The position numbers and the translations under genes were made by a program. A DNA stretch of 64,000 nt from Amoebophrya sp. A120. Its lineage: Eukaryota > Sar > Dinophyceae > Syndiniales > Amoebophryaceae. The stretch is from assembly GCA_905178155.1 (NCBI GenBank), contig CAJINV010000006.1, positions 1,551,876 to 1,615,875 of the forward strand. Direction: 5' to 3'. Shown in pieces: positions 44,501-56,500 of the stretch (within the stretch, counting starts at the first letter, position 1; each line of letters opens with the position of its first letter). The notes beneath the pieces were generated by a model. That model saw only the letters and a list, made by a program, of their open reading frames with translations. It had not been told where the DNA came from and made no database searches.

Positions 44501-47500
44501 TCCGGATGGGGAGTTCGCCTACGTACGGTGGAACCAGGTGACCCGGGAGAAAAAGACCGTGACCGTGGAACCTGCACCAGCGCCAGCAGCTCCAACGCCC
44601 TCAGCAACCGAGCCGAATAATATCCTGAGTAAAAATGTACCCACACCAGAGTCAGGATGGGGATTTTGCAACACAAACCTAGGAGTTTTGTGAGTCACGC
44701 ATGACAAGGTGCACTCTGCAGCGTAGTGCTGGTTAGCAAGTGCAGCCGCATCACAGATTCATCTGCTCATCCTGTTCACAGCATCACAAATTCCAAAACA
44801 CTATTGGAAATGGCTCTCATGGGGATGCGCATTACAAGTCTTCCTGTCTTTGCAAATCTGCATTACAACTCTGGCGTGGGTACGTTTTTACTCAGGATAA
44901 ACAAGCGGGCGTCGTTTGGCGTGGCGCACTGGGCGGTGGGCGGGGATCACCCTGCCCTATGGATTGCAAATACGTCTGGGTCTGGAATGATACAAACTTG
45001 CGATGCGCATTTCAGAACACAGAAAAATCTCTCATGCAGAGGCAGCAAAAGTTCTTGCCCACTTTCTGTCGCCAAAATCAGGGATTTGTCATGCGGATTC
45101 GGCATTGCGAACGCTTCTCGAAACCTGTGATGCTGGAGCTTCCATGCCAGACCTTCTGTGTCATGCAAAAGCAGCATGATAATTCTTCCAGACCCAGACA
45201 CTTTTGCATTTGATACGCCCTGATTGCAGACGAGTCGAACCTCAAGAATGTCGTACATTCGGACGACGACTATCAACTGCAAAAATGTCTGGGTCTGGAA
45301 GATTGCAATTTGTCATGGTAAATCTCAAGCATGCAAAAATCTGTGTTGCATGTGTGCCAAAAGTTGTACACTTTTGACCAAGTTGGAAGGGAGTTTCTCA
45401 TGCAGGATAGGCATGGCAGAGACCTCGCAGAGTCTGTCATGCTAAGTCCCGCATTCCAGACCTCATGGGTAATGGAAAATCTGCATGACAAGTCTACACT
45501 TTTCCAGACCCAGACACTTTTGCATTTGATAACGACGAGAGCTTCACAATTTCGGAACTGAGGAACATGGAGCAGGGCCTCACCAGCCTATGAAATGCAA
45601 AAATATCTGGGTCTGGAAACTTGTGATGCTACAATGTGGATGATGGAAAGAGTTCCGAATGCAACCCAGCATGACAACTTTCCAGAACGCTTTCTCATGA
45701 TAGGCAATCCGCATGAGAAATTGCATTTTTGCATGTACAAAAGAGGCTGCGACTTTATTTGTTGGTTTTGCAATACAGATTTTCTAGGTATAGAAAGCTA
45801 GCATCACAAGTTCCAACCTTCCAGACGCAAACACTTTTGCAATCCATACAGCCTTTTCGAGAACAAGTTGCTGGGTTTGTTTTCCCTTCAGCGTGCAGCC
45901 TTCACCTATGAAAGCCTCAGAATGGAAATCCTCATCAACGTGGAAATAATTTGTGATGCATGAAATGCGACGCGAAAAAGACTGTATTGCAGAGGATGCT
46001 ATGGAAGCCGACTATTGTCCTGCTACGGGTTAAGAATTGGAGCGCTGATTAGCACGAGAAAAGGGCACCCCTTTGCGTTGACCAGCATGACAGGCATGCT
46101 TTGAGTTCCCGGGGAATTTGTCATGCGCCCCCTGGAAGTGGCGCTTCAACTGGAATGCTTTTCTGCATTACAAACTGTTTCCACTCTGAGGATTTCCAAC
46201 CTGAGGCTTTCATATCACCACCAAGCTAAATTCAGAGTACGGACTCGGGCGGGATTCGCGGACCAGGTCGGTCGATATGGAGCACTCAAATGATGTTACA
46301 TTCTCGATTGTTACACGAATTTGTGATGCAGAAACAGCAATAGGGGAAGGGGCAAGCTTGCAAGTCTCGCATCACAAATTTTGCACAGATTTAGATGGTA
46401 ACTAACCCTTCGAGAATTTGTCATGCGAAGCAGCTTGATCGCCTGGCGGCTCATGAACTTTTGCACGACAAACCAGGCAACAGTTGAGAGTGTAACGCTT
46501 GAGACCGCCATAGCCGAAAACGTGAAACACACCGAGGGCGCGGACGCACCCATCGCTGTCAAGGCGACTATCAACTGCACTTACGTCTGGATGTCTGGAA
46601 GGTTGCGACTTGTGATGCTGTCTTTGGATTCTAAAAAACCCTGCGTTGCATCACCAGCAAGAGGAGTGCAGTTTGTGCTACGCGGACGGGAGGGCATTTG
46701 TCATGCGGGATAGGCATCAGGAACCCCTCTAAAAAGCTGTGATGCTAGCGCAGGCATTACAGGCATCATGGGTCAATGTAAAACTTGCATGACAAACTCT
46801 CGCGATCTTCCAGACCCAGACATATTTGCAGTTGATAGCGACGCGCGTTGAGCAACGAAATGGGTTGCCAAGGTACAAATGGCGAACGGAAGATGAGGAC
46901 GGGGACCTCACCATCAACTTCCGGATTCTCTATTCTGTGTAAAAACGTCCCCACAACTCCATAGTCAGGATGGGAAATCTGCTAGACAAATCCACAAAGC
47001 TTGGCTGTCGCGCATGACAGGTTCTTTGGTCTCGCATTGTAATGGTGTTTACTGCTATTTCACCAGCATCACAAATTCAGCATATCATGCTGATTGGAGC
47101 ATGACAAATTTCGCAACACGACTAAAAAATGCTTCTCTTGGGGTATTATGCATGAGAAACATCTTCCGCTTGCAGAATTGCATTACAAGAACTATGGGGT
47201 CGTGGGGACGTTTTTACAAATGACATTCTCCCGATGATCTTCAAGGGGGTGTGCCAAGATTCGCTGGTGATGCTGAACTATCCTGCGCAAAAGTATCGTA
47301 CTCGTACGTAATTGCATTCATGCATTGCAAATTTTCTTCTTAAGGTAAATCCGCATGACAAATTTCATTTCTCATGCTGGGGAAATTTGTATATGCATTT
47401 ATACGAGTACGATACTTGTGCAATGCATATGAACCAGAAGCCCAAGCACAGCTACTACACGAGTCACGTGGAGCGGAAAGGGTCCCACGCGTACGAACCC

Positions 47501-50500
47501 TCTCCTTCTCCGGTTGTAGAGGAAGTTGAGAACAAGAGCCTGGTGTGCCGAGACGATAATTACTGCACGTCCCGGGGCGGCAAGCGCGGGTTTGTGGACT
47601 GCTGCTCGTGTGACGCGGCGCTTGGCCAGGAAAATTGTGAGGACCAGTCTGTAAACCAGGACGAGAAAATGCAGAAGGCCACCTGTCGCGACGGCTGGAC
47701 CCCGAAGCAATCGAAAAACAGTAACGAACTATCGATAGAAAAAAAAATGTGTATAGTGTCACCGTGTAGGAGAGCAGCATCGCAAATTCGTTTTGCATTT
47801 TATACAGGGCAGATCTGTCATGCGCAACTAGTATACGTGGAAATAACACGCTTGAAAGTTGTAGGCTATGACGCAGATCCAGCATGACAAGTGTAACAGT
47901 TTTATTCCATTATTTCCTGCATCACAGACTTTGACTTACACTTACATAGTTTTTGTCTTGCATACGAACCGAGCCACATGTATTCTTTATCCTGAGTAAA
48001 AACGTACCCACACCAGAGTCAGGATGGGGATTTTGCAACACAAACCTAGGAGTTTTGTGAGTCACGCATGACAAGTTTCAGTCCGTAAGGTAGTGCAAGT
48101 TAGCAAGGAAAGCCGCATCACAAATCGATCTGCTAATCCTGTTTACAGCATTACAAGTTCCCAAACACGATTGAAAATGCCTGTCATGGGGTTGCGCATC
48201 ACAAATGTTCCTGTCATGGCAAATCTGCATGACAACTCTGGTGTGGGGACGTTTTTACACAGGATATTCTTGCTGGAATCCTCTGTGCGAAGACGGGTAT
48301 GCATTGCAAATATGTCTGGGTCTGGAAATTTGTGTTGCTGACACTCGCATCAGAAGGTAACGGTAACCGCTTATACAGCATAGTAGCATCAGAAGTTTGA
48401 TGGCAAGGCTGATTGCAGCTGATTTATTCATAAAACGCATGACAAACTTCCATCCGGCACGACAAAAAAACTGGCGCATCGCATTCATGCATTACAGATC
48501 TTCTTGTCCTTCAATTCTCCCATGACAAATCCAGACCCAGACCACATATTTGCAATGCATAACGGGGATAGTACTGCAACCGCTCCTCCTGTAGTTACGC
48601 CAAGAACAACTCCTTCGAGCACCACCACCTACGTCCCCTTCGCCCCGCTGGAGCCGCAAGAGGAAGACGTCCCAGCCTGCCTAGAGCTGGAACCGAACGA
48701 GGCTCAGAAGGTTCTCGCCTTTGACATCAGCGCCACGGCGCGGAATAAGATCAACTGGTATCACAAGGAAAAATCCCGCCTCCCCATATCAAAAGGAAGT
48801 TTCTGATGCTGGATTTGCGTATACGAATCAGGTTTGTCTTGCAGTAGAGGACTGCAGGCTCTTCCAAGCCTGAGTAGAGGGCTTGTGGCCTAGGCGCTTA
48901 GCATGAGAAACGACTATGCTGTAGGCCCAAGAGCATCACAAACCGCCTGCATAATGCGGCAGAGCCTGTGGAGTTGTCTTCTTGCAAGACAGAAGTGATT
49001 TGCGGTCTCAAATCAGCAAGACAAATTTCCGGAAACATACCTTTTCGATATGGGGAGGGGGGAGTTTTCCTCTCAATAACTGGCAGAGTATCACGAACTT
49101 CTACGACCTATCAAATGTAAAAATGTCTGGGTCTGGAAGAGTCACGCTGTTTTTGCATGACACAGGAGGTCTGGTATGGAAGCGCTAGCATTAGAGGTTT
49201 CGAGAAGCTTCCGCAATGCCGAATCCGCATGACAAATGTCGCCCCGCTTTGGTGACAGAAAGTGGGCAGCTTTTGCTACCCATGCATGAGAGATTTTTCT
49301 GTGTTCTGAAATGCACATCACAAGTTTGTATTCTTCCAGACCCAGACACTTTTACATTTGATACGACCTATCCGATAGAAAGGTTGGGCGTCGCCGCCGG
49401 CATGTTTCGGATCATTTCCACGTGCATAATCGCCGCCGGCATATCTCTTACCACAATCGTCGCCGCCGGGGCCATGACGACAAATACGACAATGAGACTC
49501 CCATCTCGTGCGATGAGGACACCGTGCAACTGTTCTGGAATACGGACCATTTTCGTGCCGAGGTCCCCGCCGGGAAGCCCTATTCGGCTCACAGCACCGG
49601 GGGGTGCATTCTCCTCGATCATCAATATAGGGAAGTCTTGTCTCATGAGGACAATAACTACGACCGTGCTTTTGTGGCGCAGTTGCTCACGCACGTGGCC
49701 AGCGGCAAGAAGGTGATCGTGGTGGCGGCTCACTTATGCAGTGCAAAAATGTCTGGGTCTGGAAGGTTGGAACTGGTCATGCTAAATCTGAATCACGCAA
49801 AAATCTGTGTTGCAGGATTGCCAAATGCTGTCCACTTTTGATCAAGTTGAGAGGCAGTTTCTCATGCAGGATAGGCATGATAGTGATCTTCGCGCGGAAT
49901 CTGTCATATTAGGCCCTCCGTTACAGATCATATGGGTCATGGAAAACCTGCATGACAAGTCGCGCAAAGTTCCAGACCCAGACATATTTGCATTTGATAT
50001 CACTTTCCGTTCAACGCCAGCTGGCGTACACACAGGAGGAGAAGAGGGGGTCACTATGAAAGCCTGCCTCAGGTTGGAAATCCTCAAAGTGGAAATAATT
50101 TGTAATGCAAAAAAACGACTCGAGTTGAAGCGCCATTTCTAGTCGGCGCATGGCAAATTTTCCGGGCACTCAAAGTATGTCTGTCATGCTACGTAGGCAA
50201 AGGGGTGCCCTTCTCTCGTGCTAATTAGCAGCCCAATTCTGAACCCCTAGCAGGACAATAGTCTGTCTCCATTGTGTCCTCTGCAATACAGTCTTTTTTG
50301 ACTACTTGCATTTCATGCATCACAAATCATTTCCACTTTGAGGATTTCCATTCTGAGGCTGTCATAGTCACCATGGGGAGTATATTAGCTACGTGTTCTG
50401 GAAGAAAATCCGGCTTCGTGTATCATTTGTAAAAACGTCCTCTCCGCCTCCCCAGAGTTGTCATGCAAATCTGCATGCGTAAAATGTTTCTCATGCTGGG

Positions 50501-53500
50501 AGCCACATGAGAAGCAGTTATTTCTAGTGGTGTGTTTTGAGATTTGTCATGCTCAAATCAGCATGGTATGCTGCTATATCTGCGAATTGCTGCTGCACTA
50601 GCTAAACGCGACTTCTACGCTACGAGTCCAATATGAAATGCAAAAGCATCGTACTAGTATAAATCGCATGACAAATTTCCTCAGCATTAGAAATAAAATT
50701 TGTAATGCAGGTTTGCCTTAAGAACGAGATTTGTAATGCATGACTGCGATTACTACGAGTACGATACTTTTGCACAGGATATCCAAATCTGTCATGCAAA
50801 ACAACCGAAAACTTGTGGATTTGTCTACAGCCGAAGATTTTGCCCCATCTTGACTATGTGGTCGTGGGGACGTTTTATTTCCACAGGATATCGTGTTGAG
50901 AACGCGGGGCTCGTCGAGGCCGCGGGACCGGACGGATTCGACTGGCTTTTGGTGGGGAGTCTGAACGACGAGCACCATTGGGACTCCCACGACGAGCACT
51001 CCCAGGGCCCCGAATATCTCGCGCACGACGCGGAATTTCACGGCCACAGGGAAATAGGCTGGAACCGGGTCGCCGACCGACGCCGCGTGACAGTCACGAA
51101 AATTTGGAACCGAGAAACAAAGACCTGCTGCGATAGCCGCGACGATAGCGACTGGAAATACCGGTTCGACGCAATGGAAACGATATGGAATGCAAATACG
51201 TCTGGGTCTGGAAGCGTGGAACTTGTAATGCTGTCTGCGGATTCTAAAAATGTCTGTGTTGCATGAGCAGCAAGAGGAGTCAGCTCTTGGCACGCAGAGA
51301 GGCAGAGGGCATTTCTCATGCGTCTTCTACGCACTAGCTAAACGCGACTTCTACGCTACGAGTCCAAATCTGTCGTGCACAACGCCCAAAAACTTGTGGA
51401 TTTGTCTAGCCGAAGATTTTGCCCCATCTTCACTATGGGGTCGTGGGGACGTTTATGCATTGCAAAAGTATCGTATTCGTATAATTGCAATACAAATTTC
51501 CTCAGCATGAGAGATAAAATCTGTCATGCAGATTTACGTTGAGAAAAAAATTTGTAATGCAGGACTGCAATTACTACGAGCACGATACTTTTGCACAGGA
51601 TAACTTTTATTTTCCACAGGATATCGTGTTGAGAACGCGGGGCTGGTCGAGGCCGCGGGACCGGACGGATTCGATATGGGGTTCTCAAACGTTACATTCT
51701 CAACTGTTACAGGAGTTTGTGATGCAAGAACAGCAATAGGGAAAGGGGCAACCTTGCAAGTCTTGCATCACAAATTTGGCACAGATTTAGGTGCTGATTA
51801 GCCCTGCGATAATTTGTCATGCGAAGCAACTTGATCTTGATCGTTTGGCGGCGCATGGTCATTTTGCATGACAAAGCATGTAACAGTTGAGAATGTAACG
51901 TTTGAGAGCGCCATACTCGACTGGCTTTTGGTGGGGAGTCTGATATCAAGAGGAAAAATGCCCCCTCAACATGTCGAAAACGAAATTTTTTGTGTTGTTT
52001 TATTTGAGTACACAAATCGACTTGTATTGCTAGAAGGCCACGAGACGCAGCTGCTCCCTCGTTTGGAGGCAATTTGATGTCATGCTGCTTCCCGTTGCCA
52101 GTTGCTTCCTGTCATGCTGAAGACGCACGGCCTTCCTGCGCCAGCCAGCACTACAGTCCGCAACTCTTCCCTTCTAGCATGAAGTCGTGACTTGTGACCA
52201 CAAATCAGCATCACAAATTTCCGGTTTGATGTGGGGAGGGGGGGGGCTTCACTTTGATATCTGAACGACGAGCACCACTGGGACTCCCACGACGAGCACT
52301 TATCCCACGAAAAAACAGTTTCATTGTGAACTTGTGACGCATGGAACGGAGCACACAGCTACTTGTCTTGCTACACATGCAAGACATGTGGATTTTTAAG
52401 TTTGTTTTTCCTTGGGAAGTGCGCATGGCAAATTTTCTGTGCGGCCATGTGTAACAAACTTGTGTTGCAGATCTTGCAAAATCATCACAGTGAAACAGTT
52501 TTTTCCTGCGATTATAGCACTCCATGGGCCCGGAATATCTCAAGCACGACGCGGAATTTCACGGCCACAGGGAAATAGGTATCAAATGCAAAAATGTCTG
52601 GGTCTGGAAGGGTGCAACTTGTCATGCTAAATCTGAATTTTACAAAAGTCTGTGTTGCATGAGTGCCAAGAGCTGTCCACTTTCGAGTACAATGGGAGGG
52701 CGTTTCTCGTCATGCAGGATAGGCATGATAGAGACCACCTCACGGAGTCTGTCATGCTAGGTCCCGCATTTTTCCAGACCTCGTGGGTCATAGAAAACCG
52801 GCATGACAAGTTTACACTCTTCCAGACCCAGACATTTTTGCATTTGATACCAGGCTGGAACCGGGTCGCCGACCGACGCCGCGTGACGGTCACGAAAATT
52901 TGGAACCGAGAAACAAAGACCTGCTGCGATAACCGCGACGATAGCGACTGGAAGCACCGGTTCGACGCAATGGAAACGATATGGAATGCAAATTATATGT
53001 CTGGGTCTGGAAGAGTCCGAATTTGTAATGCTGTCTGCGGATTCTAAAAATGTCTGTGTTGCATGAGCAGCAAGAGGAGTCAGCTCTTGGCACGCAGAGA
53101 GGACGACATTTTTCATGCGTATATCTATATATAGCATCAAGAAGCTGCAAAATAAAATCTGTGATGCTAGCACCAGCATCACAGACCTCATGGGTCATGC
53201 AAAATGTGCATGACAAGCCCCAACTCTACTTCCACCAGACCCAGACATTTATTGCATTTGATAAACGACCCTCGGGTACGATATGGGACGCTTGTATCAT
53301 GATCACGACTATCGCAAAAATCTTCCAGTGTACGAACTCGGCAAGGGTATCGGGGAGGGAGACGAGAGCTCGACGCTGATCGCGCCGGAAACCCACCACA
53401 TGGTGGCAACGTGCTTTACGATTCCGGAGCGAGGCAAGAAGACGATCAACTCGGACACCTGCAAATCCTTTTTCAACGGGCTCCGCATGTATGACAGCCG

Positions 53501-56500
53501 ACAGCCGGAGGAGAATCCCTGCATGGGAATATCAAAATGAAAAATCCCCCCTCCCCATATCAAAACGGAAATTTGTGATGCTGATTTGCGGCCACAAATC
53601 AGCTTTGTATTGCAGAGAGGCACTGCCGCCGGATCCCCAGGCTAGGTAGGGAACGTATGGGTCTAGCAGTTCAGCATGGGAAACGGACCCCCTTTAGGCC
53701 CAACAGCATGACAAATCGCTTCCATAATGGGGCGGAAGCTTCTGCCCTTGTCTTCTTGCAAGACAGATGTGATTTGTGACCTCAAATCCGCAACACAAAT
53801 TTTTGAAAACATACCTTTTCAATATGGGGAGGGGGGATTTTTCCTCTCAATAGGGAAGGTTCCATCTCCACGGAGGGCTGCACCCGGATCTGGTGGAACA
53901 CGATCCGCTTCTAGAGGATGCGGACCCCTCCGTCCGCCAATCCTACTGCCCCGAGGTATTTCACGCCCACTCGTTGGCCTCCGAAGTGGAGAGAGATCGC
54001 CGGAAAATGGCCGAGATGCTGAGGGGTTTCAAGCTGCCCAATCCGGCAGAGGGGATATCAGAGTGCACAACTCCGCCGTCGTCCCCTCATTTGTGGTCTC
54101 ATCGAAGATCATACCAAATCCAGTTGCGGCCTTGTGGCTGTACTGTTTGCATTGCAAATTCTGGAAGTAGCTCCAACAGTTGTACTCCTACACTCAGCGC
54201 ATTAACAAGAACTTGTCATGCACAAGGGCCACGCGAGCTGGTGTCTGTATTGCTGTTCGTGCTACACAAGCGTTGGAAAGGCAGAGGTGTGTACTTTCAT
54301 AGGGGGACCCGGAGATGCAAAGCGGCGCGTCTTCCTTCGGAGTGGCGCAGTGGGCGCCCGTATCAAATGTAAAAATGTCTGGGTCTGGAAGAATGCAACC
54401 TGTCATGCTAAATCTGAAGCATGCAAAAATCTGTGTTGCATGATTACCAAAAGTTGTCCAGTTTTGACCAAGTCAGGAGGGAGTTTCTCATGCAGGATAG
54501 GCATGAGAGAGATCGCACAGAATATGTCATACTAGGTCCTGCATTCCAGACCTCATGAGTCATGGAAAAGCCGCATGACAAATCGCGCATTCTTCCAGAC
54601 CCAGACATTTTTACATTTGATAGCCCGCGCCCGACTTCGTGGAGGAAGTGAAGGATCGCAACGATGCCCTGCGGAAGAACTACCGCGAAGGGCTGACCAA
54701 CTTGTTCGAGAACACGAACCTGGGGCTCCTGCACATCCTGTACACCACATTTACCTCGAAGCCGGCCTTCGATTACGGGGAAGAAGGCGAAGCTAGCCCG
54801 TTTGTTACCAATGAGGGCAAGGGGGTCAAGAAGTACGAATTCTTTGCCGACCGGGAGGCCACCTTGGAGGAAGAAAAAATGGATGATGGGCTAAAATTCA
54901 GGACCATCAGTCCGTCCCCGCGTACTTCGGGGGAGGACCGCACCAAGCAGGAAGACTACTTTCAAAAATCCTCGAAGCGCCTCGACTTGTTCGATGACCT
55001 CTGCGGCCCGGAAAGCCAAAACGTTCCATATGCATTGCAAATATGTCTGGATCTGAAAAAGTGAAACCTGTAAGTATCGCGTCTTCTGGATTCCTGTAAA
55101 AGCTGTATTGCATGACCAACAAAAAAGAGGCCTTTTTTGTCATGCAAAAGCACAGTTTCTCTTTCTCATGCCATGCGCGCTACGCATCAGGAAGCGTCGT
55201 CAGAACTTGTCATGCTTGGCTGCACTCAGGAGTCCGCTCAAGCGTCTGTACTCAGCATGACAAGTTTCCAGACCCACACATATTTGCATTTGATATTCCC
55301 CCGGAAACCCTGACGTCTACCGAGTGGCTAAACAACCAACGGTTGCCGCCGGTGGATTCCGTGTCTTTTCAAGAAGGAGTTAACCACGTACCGTGGAATT
55401 GCAAGGAGATGACCACGCGAAATCAGATGTACCAGCAAGTACGTTACTACCACCTCCGCGGCGCCATGCCGAATAAGCAGCAGTGGGACACGATCACGAA
55501 CGGGGTGCGGTATTCGGAGTAAAAACGTCCCCACCCCATCCGTCGTTTCTCTGTGCTTTGATTTGGTCTTTTCCAGTACATAAACACCCCAGAGTTGTCA
55601 TGCAGATTTGCGATTACAGGAAGATTTGCAATGCGCCTCTCCATGAGAGGCATTTCCAATCGCGTTTTGGAATTTGTAATGCTGTAGACGGGATGAGCAG
55701 ATGGATTTGTGATGCGGCTGTACTTGCTAAACTGCACTACAATACGGACTGGAATTTGTCATGCGTTGCCCCCAAAGCTTCTGGGTTTGTGTTGCTAGGT
55801 TCCCAAGTTGACTCTGAAGTGGGGACGTTTTTACTTATGATATGCGGAGCAACTTGTTCTTTGAGGAGATCCCGAAGGACCACAACCCCGGTGATGATCA
55901 GGCGGGAGGTATTCCGTCGTACGAGAACCAGTTTCAGTGGGAGCGGAACACGCAGAGCCCGATGCCGTGTCAGCACAGCCGGGTGCAGCTCTTTTGGAAC
56001 CGGAGGTTTTTCTATCTCAGTGTATGAACTGCAAGTATGTCTGGTTCATCTTGAAGAATGCAAGTTTGTCATGCAGCTTGTCTGGCATGACTCATGATCA
56101 TAAATCTGTAATGCACGAGCAGGAAAAGGGCCTCTTGCCTGTCATGCAAAAACGCAGTTTGCCATGCGGAATCCGAAACACAGTAGCAGTTGAAAAATTT
56201 GTCATGCTTGGCTGCGTATTGCAGTCCGCCCACCAGTCACATTTTAGCATCACAAGTTTCCAGACCCAGACATATTTGCATTTGATACAGTGAGGGCGGA
56301 GTCGACGGCAAAGATCCGCTCACGGACTACGGAACCACCACGGGCGGCTGCATTGCCTGGGACCCGGAGCTGAAACACGTGTTGGAGGAATTCGACAAGT
56401 CAGGCGTTTCAAACTACGACCGTGCGTTCGTTGCCGCGAAGCTGGTGCACCGGCAGACCTTAAAGAAAATGATTGTGGTATCTGTGGTCTTTCCCTACGG

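Larger units (their letters stand above)
47435..48297 (+). other. Gene 6: Cys-rich module 2
   Basis: Encodes VCRDDNYC, then DCCSCDAALGQENC, ATCRDGWTPK and SCWNPLCEDG, matching module 1 cysteine by cysteine. It is followed by a Thr/Pro/Ser-rich linker (48567 on), typical of extracellular modular proteins. Two small introners-bounded exons (18 and 26 nt) encode the last cysteines. Confidence 0.6.
49369..50420 (+). other. Gene 6: repeated STGGC/YDRAFVA domain, copy 1
   Basis: Encodes QLFWNTDHF, then HSTGGCILLDH, NNYDRAFVAQLL, GKKVIVVAAHFP and YVFWKKIRL. The same order of motifs recurs at 55.8-56.7 kb. The strand-like KKVIVVAAHFP after an acidic/aromatic stretch faintly recalls endonuclease/exonuclease/phosphatase folds, but no catalytic set is visible, so this is only a hint. 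An Arg/His-rich segment (RRRRHVSDHFHVHNRRRHIS) precedes it in copy 1 only. Confidence 0.45.
51332..53100 (+). repeat. Tandem duplication, copy B (coding core split by four introners)
   Basis: Coding pieces 51629-51674, 51921-51943, 52265-52300, 52522-52579 and 52855-52979 sum to 288 bp, exactly the copy A length. I count 11 mismatches in 288. Downstream, the family A introner at 52980 is the intact version of the one truncated after copy A. The end coordinate is approximate. Confidence 0.88.
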
